From Niallia circulans (GTDB lineage Bacteria > Bacillota > Bacilli > Bacillales > Cytobacillaceae): a stretch of DNA of 64,000 bases. The notes under the pieces are model-generated. The model did not search any database, was not told where the DNA came from, and worked only from the letters and a program-made list of their open reading frames with translations. This document shows positions 46,656-57,262 of the stretch, one piece after another (positions within the stretch are counted from its first letter, which is position 1; every line of letters starts with the position of its first letter). Position numbers and translations under genes: made by a program. The stretch spans positions 3,844,001 through 3,908,000 of the forward strand of contig NZ_CP026031.1 in NCBI RefSeq assembly GCF_003726095.1, read 5' to 3'.

Positions 46656-47444
46656 CTATATAGCCATTAGCTTTGTTGGTATTCTTGGATCGGTATCAAA
46701 TAAATGAACTTGTTCCCCCAATCCAACGCCACGGCTTTCTAATGTCTGCCCAACTGACATCCTTGCTAGATCCTTCATATTATTATCTAAGCTTAAGTGC
46801 GCAAGGTATATATGCTTTGTACGATCTCCAATCACTTCACTCATGGCTATCGCAGCATCCTCGTTACAGACATGTCCCACATCACTTAAGATACGTCTTT
46901 TAATATTCCATGGATATTTTCCCATCCGCAGCATCTGCACATCATGATTGCTTTCAAATACATACGAATCTGCATTGGAAATAATTCCTTTCATTCGATC
47001 ACTTACGTACCCAGTATCTGTGATAAGAACGAGCTTTTTCTCCCCTTCATGAAATACATAAAACATTGGCTCTGCTGCATCATGAGATACACCAAAGGAT
47101 TCAATGGAGACATTGCCGAATGTCTTTACTGTTTCCATATCAAAATGAAATTTCTGCTCGACGGGAATTTCCCCAATGAGTGGATCCATTGCTTTCCATG
47201 TTTTTTCATTCGCATAGATCGGCAGTTTATACTTTCTTGCAACAATACCTACCCCTTTAATATGGTCACTATGCTCATGTGTTACTAATATGCCTGTTAG
47301 ATCACTCATTTTTCGTTCAATGCCTTGGAATAAGCCTTCCATTTGCTTTCCGCTTAATCCGGCATCCACTAAAAAGGAATGTTCTCCTGATTCAACAAAA
47401 ATGGCATTTCCTGTACTGCCACTTGCGAGAACACTAAACCGCAT
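46656..47444 (-). CDS. walJ: Metallo-beta-lactamase-fold hydrolase WalJ
   Basis: 262 residues, metal site [10 protein letters not shown] (near 55-64) and further His/Asp ligands in the YycJ pattern. B. subtilis WalJ (YycJ) is linked to coordination of wall growth and DNA replication and has 5'-exonuclease-like relatives. It starts six bases after the walI stop in the walRKHIJ operon. Confidence 0.95.
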   Translation of the reverse strand: MRFSVLASGSTGNAIFVESGEHSFLVDAGLSGKQMEGLFQGIERKMSDLTGILVTHEHSDHIKGVGIVARKYKLPIYANEKTWKAMDPLIGEIPVEQKFHFDMETVKTFGNVSIESFGVSHDAAEPMFYVFHEGEKKLVLITDTGYVSDRMKGIISNADSYVFESNHDVQMLRMGKYPWNIKRRILSDVGHVCNEDAAIAMSEVIGDRTKHIYLAHLSLDNNMKDLARMSVGQTLESRGVGLGEQVHLFDTDPRIPTKLMAI

Positions 47445-47450
47445 TTTCTC

Positions 47451-48251
47451 TCACTCCACTTTCATTTCCTCTGTTTCTGGCTGAATAACTTGTCCATCTA
47501 GCGCGTTCACATAAAAATCTTCTTCGTTCACTGTTACTTTCCAAGTTGGCGCAAGCAGCTGTGCCGAAGTATCAAGCTGTGTATAATACCCTAGTTCTAT
47601 ATGACTTACATATGAACCACTTTCAATGAAATTATTCTTAAATAAGTTAAGAATAGCATCAGGCGGCTGCATAATGACCTCTTCTTTATCCATCTCTTTA
47701 ATGTTTTCTAAATACGTCTGGTTATAAGAAACAATTTTGTTTTCTTCATTGACATTAAAGGTAAGCTCCGCTTTAGGATTACGATACAATGTCTTTCCTG
47801 CATGCTGCTGATAGAACTTTATCGTGTTCCCCTTCTTTTCCAAAAAGCGATACTCTGCACCGTTAAGTACGGAATTAAGCAGAAAATCAGACAACTCATC
47901 GGGATCGAATTCTTTATCTATACTGATCGGTTTCTCTAGGACTGCTTGAAGATATATGCTATCTCTTACCGTAATTTCTTGACCGCTTAATAATCCCTTT
48001 TCCAACTTCTTGATCTCATCATCGGTAAATTTCTTCGATTTGGCAGATAAATATTGATCCTTCACATTATTCACTGGCAGTTTCTCTTTATCGTAATCAA
48101 TTCCTAGCCGTGACAATGTGTGTGTTGGTGGTTCTGTTGGTAAATCATCGGCCCGCTGGTACTCCTTAATTTTTACATATTCATAAATTAAATAAACATC
48201 TAATAGTAAAAAGGCAATGATAAATATCGTCTTTATCTTACTCCAGTCCAT
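47451..48251 (-). CDS. walI: WalK regulator WalI (YycI)
   Basis: 266 residues, one N-terminal transmembrane helix (IFIIAFLLLDVYLIYEYV) and an extracytoplasmic YycI domain. With WalH it forms a membrane complex that restrains WalK. The start overlaps the end of walH by 14 bases. Confidence 0.95.
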   Translation of the reverse strand: MDWSKIKTIFIIAFLLLDVYLIYEYVKIKEYQRADDLPTEPPTHTLSRLGIDYDKEKLPVNNVKDQYLSAKSKKFTDDEIKKLEKGLLSGQEITVRDSIYLQAVLEKPISIDKEFDPDELSDFLLNSVLNGAEYRFLEKKGNTIKFYQQHAGKTLYRNPKAELTFNVNEENKIVSYNQTYLENIKEMDKEEVIMQPPDAILNLFKNNFIESGSYVSHIELGYYTQLDTSAQLLAPTWKVTVNEEDFYVNALDGQVIQPETEEMKVE

Positions 48252-49557
48252 CTAAGCTGCCCCCTGTTCCTTCCGAATATAGGGAATACCATTTATGATC
48301 ATATTGGTAAAACCAAGTTGGCTGTAAAGAAACGATACTTTGCGAATCAACCTGCATATCGTATCCCAGTACGATCTTCTGGAGTTTTTCCATCTTCAGT
48401 TTTTTATTGCTTTTAAGATATTTTAGAACATCCTCTCCTGATGAGACAGTCTCTTTCGAAAAATCAAACGGAGTGGTTGTATTAATAATAATTAAATTAC
48501 TCGTTAACAGGCGCTTTGCCTTATTATCTTCCCAGTATAATCGAATATCGGACAACTCCGTATTTAGATTGAACACAGGCATCCCATTTGTATTGTATAA
48601 ACGAAAGGTAACCTTTCTATCTTCATCTCGTCCTACATAAAGATAGTCATTAATCCAGCCGCCACGTTCATTAATCAATTCAATACTATTATTTATTATA
48701 TGGTTCTGAGTCATTTCATTCGAAATGCCTGCAGGTTTAAAGAAACTAACTATATGGGTATCTTTATATATTCGTAATAAACCTGAATCATCCGTATACT
48801 CTTCCCAATTTGTCAGAATTTCTTTTTGAGCAATACTAGGCTCTTCAAATAATGCTCTGCTTAAGCGAATAGATTCAATTTGTCTTGTAAAGTATTTATA
48901 TTTATTTACTTCCTGCTTACCATTAGGCAAGTAAATTAAATACTGGTCATTAGGTTTATAAGAAAAATAAGTGGAGTACACTGTCTTTTCCGCATAAACA
49001 TTTTCTTTCAATTTATTAAGCTGCTCTATATAAGTTGTATTTATCGATGTTTCATATACTTTCCCTGTTTCCTTAGACAGAAAATAAACATTTCCATCTT
49101 TATAAGAAAACAAAATCATATCAAAATCAAAGGAATTATCTTGATCAATTCTTAAAATATCTTTGTAAATGCGAAAAGGAACTTGCCCTGGAAACCTTAT
49201 TTCTAGACCATTATTCTGCTTTTCTAAAAAAGTAGCTATACTAGGAATGGTGGAAGATATATTACGGAAATTCCCATAATCAAATTCTTTCAATCTATTT
49301 AGAATATGATCTACTTCCTCCTTGGAAATTGTACCATAATGCTGCCCATCGATGTGTTGGTAAATTTCATCAGGTTTTATTACTTCACTGACTTCCTTTT
49401 TAGCCCCTAATGCCTCTTGCTTCATAGTAGAACCACTAGTATCCATCGCATCAAACTCTGCACCTTGGTCTGTCCAAAGGAGATAATATAATAACACGCT
49501 TAATGCTACCAGCAAGATTAAAATGCCACTTTTTACGTTCTCATATTTCATCCCCAA
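48238..49557 (-). CDS. walH: WalK regulator WalH (YycH)
   Basis: 439 residues with an N-terminal membrane helix (SGILILLVALSVLLYYLLW) and the YycH ectodomain. Works with WalI on WalK activity. It overlaps the walK end by 10 bases. Confidence 0.95.
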   Translation of the reverse strand: MGMKYENVKSGILILLVALSVLLYYLLWTDQGAEFDAMDTSGSTMKQEALGAKKEVSEVIKPDEIYQHIDGQHYGTISKEEVDHILNRLKEFDYGNFRNISSTIPSIATFLEKQNNGLEIRFPGQVPFRIYKDILRIDQDNSFDFDMILFSYKDGNVYFLSKETGKVYETSINTTYIEQLNKLKENVYAEKTVYSTYFSYKPNDQYLIYLPNGKQEVNKYKYFTRQIESIRLSRALFEEPSIAQKEILTNWEEYTDDSGLLRIYKDTHIVSFFKPAGISNEMTQNHIINNSIELINERGGWINDYLYVGRDEDRKVTFRLYNTNGMPVFNLNTELSDIRLYWEDNKAKRLLTSNLIIINTTTPFDFSKETVSSGEDVLKYLKSNKKLKMEKLQKIVLGYDMQVDSQSIVSLQPTWFYQYDHKWYSLYSEGTGGSLDGLE

Positions 49558-51377
49558 TCATCCTCTTCCGATTGAATATACGGTAGGGTGAAAGATATTT
49601 TTGTTCCTTTTCCTTCTTTACTGGATGCCCAAATTCTTCCCCCATGTGCCTCTACCATTTCTTTCGCAATAGCAAGGCCAAGTCCTGTTCCGCCAAGCTT
49701 ACGTGTTCTCGCTTTATCAACACGGTAGAAACGATCAAATATTTTATCAATGTTTTCTTTTGGAATACCTACGCCATTATCCGATACACTTACGATAATT
49801 TGCTGTTCTTGCTCCTTTATAGAAAAAGTAATTTTCCCACCTTCAGGAGAGTATTTCAAGGCATTAGAAATTATATTATCAAGAACCTGTGTCAATTTAT
49901 CTTCATCAATTTCCACAAAGGCTGCTTTCTTAGGCAATTTTCTTATAAAAATAACATTTTGTTCCTTCGTCAATTCAAAACGATCAATAATACGATTATA
50001 AAATACGATGAAATCAACAAGTTCTTTATTTAACTGATAATCACGACTATCCAATTTAGAAAGCTGTAATAAGTCATTTACAAGACGTATCATACGCTCT
50101 GTTTCCGTTTGTGTAACATTAAGGAATTTCGGAGCTAATTCGTCATCTTTCCATGCCCCATCATATAGAGCCTCTACATAACTGCGCATTGTTGTTAACG
50201 GCGTGCGCAATTCATGGGAAACATTTGCCACAAACTCTTTTCTTTCCATATCAATCTTTTCTTGTTCGGTAATATCGTGGAGAACCGTAATTAAACCATT
50301 TACAAATCCTGTTTCTTTTTGGATAACCGAAAAATTCGCCCGTAATACATATGGCTCATAATGGGTACTATAATCCAAAATAACCGATTCTCTTTCCTCG
50401 AGAAGTTCCTCAAATGTATACTTTCCATTAAGATCAAGAAGATTAACAATTGGTTCAGAAAGGACTGTTTCACGTGAAACATCCAGCATTTTTGCAGCTG
50501 GCTCATTAATAAGAATAATCCGTCCTTTTCTATCTGTCGCAATTACTCCGTCTGTCATATAGGCTAATACTGAAGATAGTTTTCTTCTTTCACTTTCTGT
50601 TGTAGCCTGTGACTCTTGAAGCTTCTTAGTCAAATTATTAAAAGTGATCGCCAGCTGGCCAATTTCATCAAATCCATACACTTTTACCTTTCGAGAGAAA
50701 TTCCCCTTGGATAAAGCAAAGGCATGCTTTTGCATATCAGAGATTGGCTTAGTGATCGTTCTTGCTAACAGGACTCCCAAAATAGCGGTAACAACCAATG
50801 TAATAATGGTTCCTTTTTGGAAGATTTGATTGATCTTATCAATTTGTTTATACACATTCTCAATTTTCCCTACCAAATAAATGGCTCCGACTATTTCATC
50901 TCCATTTGTCTTTATAGGAGTAATCAGCTCATAGATTTTCTCGCCATTTTTCTGCTTGATCGGATTATCTGGCTGGGAAGAATTAGATAAAACTCGTCTT
51001 ACCGAATAGTCGACCATTCTCTGGCCAACTAAATTTTGATTTTCCGGGTCCGAAGTTCCAACTATAATACCATTACTATTCACTACTCTAATTTCCTTAA
51101 TATCAGAAGAATTATTATCACTTAGAATTCTTCTAATATCATCTTCTAACGTTGAATCCCCATTTTCGACGACTCTTTCCTTTACAAGCTGCTCTTCTAA
51201 ATAAATCGATAAGATATTTACTTTCTCTTGAATCGATACTTTAAAACTATCCAATAAGGTTGTCTGTAAAGTCTTTACAAAATAGACTCCAATAATCTGA
51301 ATAGAAATTAGAATAAGCAAAACAATTACTACCACAAGCTTCAAATGAATAGAACGAAAAAAACTCACTTTTTTCAT
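49548..51377 (-). CDS. walK: Essential sensor histidine kinase WalK
   Basis: 609 residues: transmembrane helices at about 13-33 and 184-204 flanking an extracytoplasmic Cache/PAS-like domain, HAMP (about 205-255), PAS (about 262-365), HisKA with phospho-acceptor His in NVSHELRTPLT (near 388) and HATPase (DNGVGIP, GTGLGLAI). It controls peptidoglycan remodelling genes through WalR. The coding sequence contains a perfect parS site at 50466-50481. Confidence 0.97.
   Translation of the reverse strand: MKKVSFFRSIHLKLVVVIVLLILISIQIIGVYFVKTLQTTLLDSFKVSIQEKVNILSIYLEEQLVKERVVENGDSTLEDDIRRILSDNNSSDIKEIRVVNSNGIIVGTSDPENQNLVGQRMVDYSVRRVLSNSSQPDNPIKQKNGEKIYELITPIKTNGDEIVGAIYLVGKIENVYKQIDKINQIFQKGTIITLVVTAILGVLLARTITKPISDMQKHAFALSKGNFSRKVKVYGFDEIGQLAITFNNLTKKLQESQATTESERRKLSSVLAYMTDGVIATDRKGRIILINEPAAKMLDVSRETVLSEPIVNLLDLNGKYTFEELLEERESVILDYSTHYEPYVLRANFSVIQKETGFVNGLITVLHDITEQEKIDMERKEFVANVSHELRTPLTTMRSYVEALYDGAWKDDELAPKFLNVTQTETERMIRLVNDLLQLSKLDSRDYQLNKELVDFIVFYNRIIDRFELTKEQNVIFIRKLPKKAAFVEIDEDKLTQVLDNIISNALKYSPEGGKITFSIKEQEQQIIVSVSDNGVGIPKENIDKIFDRFYRVDKARTRKLGGTGLGLAIAKEMVEAHGGRIWASSKEGKGTKISFTLPYIQSEEDDWG
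50466..50481. other. parS site inside walK
   Basis: TGTTTCACGTGAAACA, a perfect 16-bp palindrome matching the ParB/Spo0J recognition sequence TGTTNCACGTGAAACA. Confidence 0.92.
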
Positions 51378-51385
51378 TAATAAAT

Positions 51386-52096
51386 TTACTCCTGCTCAGG
51401 ATTTCTCAAATAGTATCCAACGCCTCTTCTTGTCACAATCCAAGTTGGATGACTAGGATTATCTTCAATTTTTTCTCTTAACCTTCTTACTGTTACATCT
51501 ACTGTTCTTACGTCTCCATAGTAGTCGTAACCCCATACAGTTTGAAGCAAGTGCTCTCTCGTCATAACTTGTCCGATATGTTTTGCTAAATAGTAAAGCA
51601 ATTCAAATTCACGATGAGTCAGCTCAATCATTTCACCTCTTTTTGATACGATATAAGCATCTGGGTGAATTATAAGGGAACCCACTTCAATTTCATTTGT
51701 TTCTTTCTCCTCTTCTGCAGCAGAAGAAACTTGCTGGTGTCTACGAAGATTTGCTTTAACACGTGCAATCAGCTCTCTCGTACTGAAAGGCTTTGTTACA
51801 TAATCGTCAGCCCCTAATTCAAGGCCTAATACCTTATCTATCTCCGAGTCCTTAGCCGTTAACATAATAATCGGCATCTCATATTTCTTTCTAACCTCAC
51901 GACATACTTCCATTCCATCTCTTTGTGGCAGCATAATATCTAATAATACTAAATCCGGCTGAAGTTCTTCTACCTTCTCTAACGCCTCGTTGCCATCATA
52001 AGCACAATAAACTTCAAATCCTTCTTTCTTTAAATTAAATTGCAAAATATCCGCAATTGGTTTTTCATCATCTACAACTAGAATCTTTTTGTTCAT
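51386..52096 (-). CDS. walR: Essential response regulator WalR
   Basis: 236 residues: receiver domain with the phospho-acceptor Asp in LVLLDIMLP (near 53) and Lys in VTKPFS, and an OmpR-type winged helix ([26 protein letters not shown]). First gene of the wal operon. AAGGAGAA precedes the ATG. Confidence 0.98.
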   Translation of the reverse strand: MNKKILVVDDEKPIADILQFNLKKEGFEVYCAYDGNEALEKVEELQPDLVLLDIMLPQRDGMEVCREVRKKYEMPIIMLTAKDSEIDKVLGLELGADDYVTKPFSTRELIARVKANLRRHQQVSSAAEEEKETNEIEVGSLIIHPDAYIVSKRGEMIELTHREFELLYYLAKHIGQVMTREHLLQTVWGYDYYGDVRTVDVTVRRLREKIEDNPSHPTWIVTRRGVGYYLRNPEQE

Positions 52097-52911
52097 TCCG
52101 CTATTCTCCTTATATCAAGTTTTATCTATGGTTATTTCATTCTTTTATTGTTTACTTCTAATGTCTACTTTACCATTTTAAATTTATATAATCACTTTTT
52201 TTCTATTATAAGTTTATCCCGCTTTCATCTCCCTTTACCAAGCGAAACCAAAAATAGTTAACAGGAAGACAAAAGTCTATAAAGAACGGCTATTCACTAA
52301 ATAGTCCCACATAAAAAAACAGTGAAGCTTTTCATTAGCCCACTGACCATTCCTTCCATCCCCGAATAAAAAATCTCTCTATTAAAGAGAGAATTACTTA
52401 TTTTTCCTTATTAGTGTTTTATTCATATGCATGGGAACTAAAAGTATACATCATCAATACATACTAGGCTTCTATATGTCTTCTTTCTGTAGAAAAAGAT
52501 TAATGAGAGCATTATTTTACAATAAGAAAAAATACATAGATAGATGGATAAATTATTGAAACCTTTTAGACGAGTTAATCGTCTATATATATGAGTTTCA
52601 TTTTCCCTTAATTTTGGCAAGGATATCCTTTTTAATAGAATGGATCCCTTGTCCTTTTTTTGTCTATAGCATCCTCTTACATACGTTTTTTCTAAATTAA
52701 ATAAAACTCTTCTGTCTCTACTCCATTCACTTCATTATTTTATAAAGTTCCTTTCAAAGAAGACATATACATTAACTTTATCATACTTTTATAAAGAAAA
52801 ATGGTTTGCTATTATATTGTAATAAAATTGTTGTTAAATTTATATGTTCTGTGGGGATTTGTAATAATCGCGGATTTCTTCACATTTATTTACGGGGAAA
52901 TAATTTGGCAT
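52097..52911. other. Long intergenic region upstream of walR
   Basis: AT-rich. Contains a small TCTCTCT/AGAGAGA hairpin (52372-52391) and an imperfect CAAGGATATCC / GGATCCCTTG hairpin with a TTTTTTT tail (52617-52666), which looks like a plus-strand terminator. The walR promoter must lie here. A 60-residue minus-strand ORF (52438-52620) lacks a ribosome binding site. No gene is supported. Confidence 0.5.
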
Positions 52912-52937
52912 AAAAAAAACAACGAACAGTCGTTGTA
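52912..52937 (-). terminator. Terminator of the tRNA operon
   Basis: CAACGA / TCGTTG arms followed by eight T on the minus strand, 15 bases after the tRNA-Phe gene. Confidence 0.88.
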
Positions 52938-52951
52938 ATGATAAATCAAGG

Positions 52952-53024
52952 TGGCTCAGGACGGAATCGAACCGCCGACACAAGGATTTTCAGTCCTTTG
53001 CTCTACCGACTGAGCTACTGAGCC
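52952..53024 (-). tRNA. tRNA-Phe (GAA)
   Basis: 73-nt cloverleaf; acceptor GGCTCAG/CTGAGCC, anticodon loop CTGAAAA with GAA, T arm GGTTCGATTCC. CCA not encoded. Last tRNA of the cluster. Confidence 0.96.
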
Positions 53025-53136
53025 AAACTATTGTGACAGATGCTTACTAGCAGCACAGGTCGAAATTCTTACTTGTCTTCAATATGTATTAGATAAAAAA
53101 TATATATTAAATATGCAAATGCATAGGAAGAAAAAA

Positions 53137-53213
53137 TGGCGGTCCGGACGGGACTCGAACCCGCGACCTCCTGCGTGACAGGCAGGCATTCTAACCAACT
53201 GAACTACCGGACC
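53137..53213 (-). tRNA. tRNA-Asp (GTC)
   Basis: Acceptor GGTCCGG/CCGGACC, anticodon loop CTGTCAC with GTC, T arm GGTTCGAGTCC, and an encoded CCA end (53137-53139). Confidence 0.96.
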
Positions 53214-53247
53214 ATTTTTTACTATTAATACCTTTAAAAAGATATTA

Positions 53248-53319
53248 TGACCCATACGGGATTCGAACCCGTGTTACCGCCGTGAAAGGGCGGTGTCTTA
53301 ACCGCTTGACCAATGGGCC
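53248..53319 (-). tRNA. tRNA-Glu (TTC)
   Basis: 72 nt; acceptor GGCCCAT/ATGGGTC, anticodon loop CTTTCAC with TTC, T arm GGTTCGAATCC. CCA not encoded. Confidence 0.96.
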
Positions 53320-53340
53320 GTGAATTATTACAAGAAATGG

Positions 53341-53413
53341 TGAGCCATGGAGGATTCGAACCTCCGACCCTCTGATTAAAAGTCAGATGCTCTACCGACT
53401 GAGCTAATGGCTC
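53341..53413 (-). tRNA. tRNA-Lys (TTT)
   Basis: 73 nt; acceptor GAGCCAT/ATGGCTC, anticodon loop CTTTTAA with TTT, T arm GGTTCGAATCC. First of a Lys-Glu-Asp-Phe cluster equal in order to B. subtilis trnY, downstream of purA. Confidence 0.96.
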
Positions 53414-53649
53414 GTATTTTTTGTCATTTGCGACGCTTTTTATATTAGCATATTATTAAAATAAAAAGCAATACTTTTTTTAAAAGTTTTTTTCAAAAAA
53501 ATTTTTAAACTCCTACGTAACTATTTTTCCTCCGCAAGGTTACTAAAATTAAATACCCAACATAAAGAATGCTGTATACTTATCATACCCTCATGCCATT
53601 TCTGTAAACGAATCAAGCCAGCCTGCTTCTATTATCTATTTAGAAAAGA

Positions 53650-53683
53650 AAAGGTCGTTCTAACACGTTTAGAACGACCTCTT
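53650..53683 (-). terminator. Terminator of purA
   Basis: AGGTCGTTCTAA / TTAGAACGACCT-type arms with a CACG-containing loop, seven bases after the purA stop, with a T-rich tail on the minus strand. Confidence 0.9.
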
Positions 53684-53690
53684 ACCATGT

Positions 53691-54983
53691 TTAGATTTGT
53701 CTCCAAGGGCTGTGTATCACATTTGTTTGTGTACGATCTGGACCAACTGAGAACATGGATAATGGGATCCCTGTTAACTGTGAAACTCTTTCTAAATAAT
53801 GACGGGCATTTTCAGGAAGCTCACTTAATGTTTTACATCCAGTAATGTCCTCTGACCAGCCTGGTAATTCTTCATATACTGGCTCACAATCAGCTAGTAC
53901 TTTAAGGCTTGCTGGGAACTCTTCCATTACTTCCCCTTTGTATTTATAAGCAACACAAATCTTTACTGTTTCAATTCCTGTTAAAACATCAATGGAATTC
54001 AGAGAAAGATCAGTAATACCGCTAACACGACGTGCATGACGTACAACGACACTATCAAACCAGCCGACACGGCGTGGTCTACCAGTTGTTGTTCCATATT
54101 CACGGCCAACTTCTCTAATATGATGTCCAATTTCGTCATTTAGTTCTGTTGGGAAAGGTCCATCCCCTACTCTTGATGTATAGGCTTTGGATACACCAAC
54201 TACATGTTTAATTTTCGTTGGACCAACACCTGAACCAATTGTTACCCCTCCAGCCACTGGATTAGAAGATGTAACAAACGGATACGTACCTTGATCGATA
54301 TCAAGCATTACCCCTTGAGCACCTTCAAATAATACTCTGCGGCCTTCATCTAATGCATCATTCAATACAACAGAAGTGTCACAAACATATTTCTTAATTT
54401 GCTGCCCATACTCATAATATTCATCTAAAATATCTTCTAATTTAAAGCCTTCCGTTTCATAAATACGCTCTAATAAACGGTTTTTTTCAATTAAATTTCT
54501 TGCAAGCTTTTCTTCAAATACTTCTTTATCTAATAAGTCAGCAATACGGATACCAGTACGCGCCGCTTTATCCATATAAGCTGGTCCAATTCCTTTTTTC
54601 GTTGTTCCAATTTTATTAGCACCTTTGCTTTCTTCCTCAACCTCATCTAATTTTAGATGATAGGGAAGAATAACATGTGCACGATTACTAATTCTCAAAT
54701 TATCTGTATTGATATTACGGTCATGTAAATATTTTAATTCTTCAATGATCGCTTTTGGATCAACGACCATTCCGTTTCCAACCACACTAATTTTTTCTTT
54801 ATAAAATATCCCAGATGGAATTAAGTGTAACTTATAAGTTTCTCCATTAAACTTAATTGTATGACCTGCATTGTTACCGCCTTGATAACGTGCAATCACT
54901 TCTGCATTTTCAGATAGGAAATCGGTAATTTTACCTTTTCCTTCGTCTCCCCATTGCGTTCCTACGACCACTACTGATGACAT
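53691..54983 (-). CDS. purA: Adenylosuccinate synthetase
   Basis: 430 residues, full length. GTP-binding GDEGKGK at 12-18, catalytic His in [16 protein letters not shown], and [11 protein letters not shown] are all present. It converts IMP, aspartate and GTP to adenylosuccinate in AMP synthesis. An inverted pair of PurR-type boxes lies about 90-140 bases upstream. Confidence 0.98.
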   Translation of the reverse strand: MSSVVVVGTQWGDEGKGKITDFLSENAEVIARYQGGNNAGHTIKFNGETYKLHLIPSGIFYKEKISVVGNGMVVDPKAIIEELKYLHDRNINTDNLRISNRAHVILPYHLKLDEVEEESKGANKIGTTKKGIGPAYMDKAARTGIRIADLLDKEVFEEKLARNLIEKNRLLERIYETEGFKLEDILDEYYEYGQQIKKYVCDTSVVLNDALDEGRRVLFEGAQGVMLDIDQGTYPFVTSSNPVAGGVTIGSGVGPTKIKHVVGVSKAYTSRVGDGPFPTELNDEIGHHIREVGREYGTTTGRPRRVGWFDSVVVRHARRVSGITDLSLNSIDVLTGIETVKICVAYKYKGEVMEEFPASLKVLADCEPVYEELPGWSEDITGCKTLSELPENARHYLERVSQLTGIPLSMFSVGPDRTQTNVIHSPWRQI

Positions 54984-55074
54984 ATCCTAGAGCACCTCCA
55001 CAGGTTTCTATATCTTTTTATTATATCCTTAATCAACATTCCTATTTTATCAATTTTTCAAGATAAAAGTCAAT

Positions 55075-55121
55075 AAAACACGAACAATCTTTTTGATATT
55101 TTAATATTATGTTCGTGAAAA
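55075..55121. promoter_or_regulatory. PurR box pair upstream of purA
   Basis: Inverted copies of ACACGAACA: AAAACACGAACAAT (55075-55088) and, on the other strand, TTTTCACGAACATA (55108-55121). CGAAC-centred inverted boxes are the PurR target in Bacillus. The 19-base gap is slightly longer than the usual 16-17. Confidence 0.7.
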
Positions 55122-55241
55122 GAGATTAATAAAAAACGATATAAGTTGAAGTATTTGCTCCGATTAAGGCTTCTATCCATCTGAAAAGGTAAAAAAAGAC
55201 TAGTAGCTAGCAGTCTATTTAATATCTCTGACATTGTAGGA

Positions 55242-55652
55242 TTATGACATAGTAGCTCCACTCATCTCTAACCCATTCATCTTGGATATCAGGAAGATCT
55301 TCTTGCTGCTTCCCCCATTTGCATAAGGAGCAAATTCATGTCCATAAAACCGGTCATATGTATATGGAACTAAAAGAGAGTCCTCAACATATAACGTGCT
55401 TACCTGATAATGGGCGATACTTCTTGCTATCAGATATGATACAAAAGTGGTTCCGTTTCTGGGGTATAAGCTTCCTATAACAATGTTTTTTTCTTTGGGG
55501 ACTTTTTCTATTTCTGTTTTTTTTCTACTTCCTTTTCTTCAATGAGGGTAGGAATGGGTTCTCCAGCAATAGCAAGAGAGTAATTTAAAAAGCGTTCTAC
55601 ACTGGAAAAGGGAACTTTTCCTTTAAGCTGAGTGGTAAATTGGTCAATTTAG
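55242..55652 (-). pseudogene. Decayed gene with ParA/CpaE-like region
   Basis: One frame reads QFTTQLKGKVPFSSVERFLN, then IPTLIEEKEVEKKQK and a stop near 55510. A second frame takes over with EKNIVIGSLYPRNGTTFVSY, LIARSIAHYQVSTLYVEDS and DRFYGHEFAPY until TAA at 55242. The IGSLYPRNGTTF segment resembles a degenerate P-loop of ParA/CpaE-type ATPases. The gene lacks its 5' part, has an internal frameshift and an early end. Confidence 0.65.
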
Positions 55653-55660
55653 CTATACTT

Positions 55661-55722
55661 AAGGGTCGCAAAAGTGTCATAACTACAATTTTTCGATTAT
55701 ATGACACTTTTTTGAGACCCTT
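55661..55722. repeat. Long imperfect palindrome at the broken end of the pseudogene
   Basis: AAGGGTCGCAAAAGTGTCAT (55661-55680) pairs with ATGACACTTTTTTGAGACCC (55701-55720), with a 20-base loop. The ends resemble transposon inverted repeats; a small insertion element or a terminator are both possible. Confidence 0.55.
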
Positions 55723-55787
55723 TCACTATAATAAGTTTTAAAGTTTTAACTTAAGTGTTCTTTAATAAATCAGTAATGCTTGCAAAT

Positions 55788-56747
55788 TTAATTTTTACCA
55801 TTATGCAAATCTTCTATAAGTTGAATCGCTTCGTCAATTTTACTAACACCAATTATATTTATCGAGAGGTTTAAATCGTCTTTTATTTCATTTGCTTCGA
55901 TAATGTTCTTATTTGGAACTATTATAAACGTGAGACCACTTCTCTCTGCACTTAATATCTTTTCTTTTATATAACCTACCTCTTCGACCTTTCCACTTTT
56001 ATTAACTGATCCAGTAACTCCGATTAATATATCATTCTGGAAATTCTGTTCAATTAGATAACTAGATAAGACTAACGCTAGGCCAGCACTGTTTCCTTGT
56101 GAATTTTTTCGTGACAAAAATTCTTTAATAAGAGTATTATCTGATCCTATATATGCTGAAATGTCCTGATAATATTGTTCAAATTCGGGATTTTTTAATC
56201 CTACTAACTCATAAATGAATTGGTTTTTACTGGTATATCGAATAAAGTTGGTAACAGGAACTATTTCATAAATCTCTTGATGATTAGTAGCATAAATATT
56301 TCTAACTTCTTTCTCATTTTGTATATTACTTACCGTATCTTCTTTAACCGATAAAAAATATATATTAGTACCACTAATTATTTCTTCTGGTTGATTGAAA
56401 CTCGTAACTAGGAATTTGTACTCGTCAAAGAATATAATCGGAAATTCATATAATACTATCAAAAATGGGAGTAAAAATGGCATAACAAATACCCGGTTGG
56501 AATTACTTTTTTTTCTTAAATTAGAATAGTGAATTATTAAAAATATAAACAAAAATAGTAAAGCAGTAACAAAAATAAATCCCGAAATGATATTAAAAAA
56601 ATAAAAAATTAAACTTGTCAAGTATAATAAAATTAATCTAGAAACAGGGGGAAATTCATAATCTTTTATGGATTTATTTTTTAACCTGTTCCTTACTTTT
56701 AACTTTTTGGGAGACAGTTTAGCAATTTTATTGTTAATTGAACTCAT
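55788..56747 (-). CDS. Membrane-anchored Lon-like (S16) protease
   Basis: 319 residues. Two or three hydrophobic segments (about 38-55, 57-75, 90-108), then an outside region and a C-terminal S16 domain: catalytic Ser in QGNSAGLAL (near 218) and Lys in VGYIKEKILSAERSG (near 262). It lacks the Lon AAA+ domain and the PDZ domain of YlbL. Expected to cleave peptides or proteins at the membrane; substrate unknown. No equivalent between purA and dnaB comes to mind in B. subtilis. Confidence 0.83.
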   Translation of the reverse strand: MSSINNKIAKLSPKKLKVRNRLKNKSIKDYEFPPVSRLILLYLTSLIFYFFNIISGFIFVTALLFLFIFLIIHYSNLRKKSNSNRVFVMPFLLPFLIVLYEFPIIFFDEYKFLVTSFNQPEEIISGTNIYFLSVKEDTVSNIQNEKEVRNIYATNHQEIYEIVPVTNFIRYTSKNQFIYELVGLKNPEFEQYYQDISAYIGSDNTLIKEFLSRKNSQGNSAGLALVLSSYLIEQNFQNDILIGVTGSVNKSGKVEEVGYIKEKILSAERSGLTFIIVPNKNIIEANEIKDDLNLSINIIGVSKIDEAIQLIEDLHNGKN

Positions 56748-57049
56748 TAAAATTCCCCTCGTTATTTTTATTATGAATATTTAATGGATCTTTGCATTAA
56801 TAAAATTTCTTTTAGTCTACTGCTTTTCTATAGATATTTGTTTAAAAACCAAAATTAAATGGAGACATTTTTCCATTATAATAATAACATACTCATAGAA
56901 TATAAACTTTTTGAAAACAGTTTATCAGTCCTCATTGATTTAACCTTCTAATTATATTTGGAATGCTGTTTTTTAAATTTCCAGACTTATACTGCTATAT
57001 AAAATCACTGTAAAGTAACCGTAAAATATCTTCCACAATAAATTCATTA
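56748..57049. other. Intergenic region, nothing seen
   Basis: AT-rich, no hairpin, repeat or supported ORF apart from the presumed promoter of the Lon-like gene. Confidence 0.4.
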
Positions 57050-57262
57050 TCAGGCTCCACCTCTTCTTCTTGCTACTCTTTTTACCATTTGCCTTTCCTC
57101 TTCCGAAAGAGGAATCTTCACATCTTTCTTTTTATCGCTCCTTGTTTGTCTGCCTTCTTCTTTGGTTATAGACCGTTTCCGAACATTCTCTTTAATAGAT
57201 GGAATTTCTTTTGGACGGTTGCTGATATTGAATATAGGATTTAGTAGTTCCATTTGTTTCAT
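57050..57262 (-). CDS. Small basic protein, 70 residues
   Basis: Strongly charged and probably disordered: RKRSITKEEGRQTRSDKKKD, then VKRVARRRGGA at the end. AGAGG lies five bases before the ATG. No family recognised. The basic tail suggests nucleic-acid binding, but this is a guess. Confidence 0.5.
   Translation of the reverse strand: MKQMELLNPIFNISNRPKEIPSIKENVRKRSITKEEGRQTRSDKKKDVKIPLSEEERQMVKRVARRRGGA

Noticed and set aside
55070..55261. Minus-strand ORF of 63 residues
   Set aside because: Overlaps the PurR boxes and pseudogene end; no ribosome binding site.
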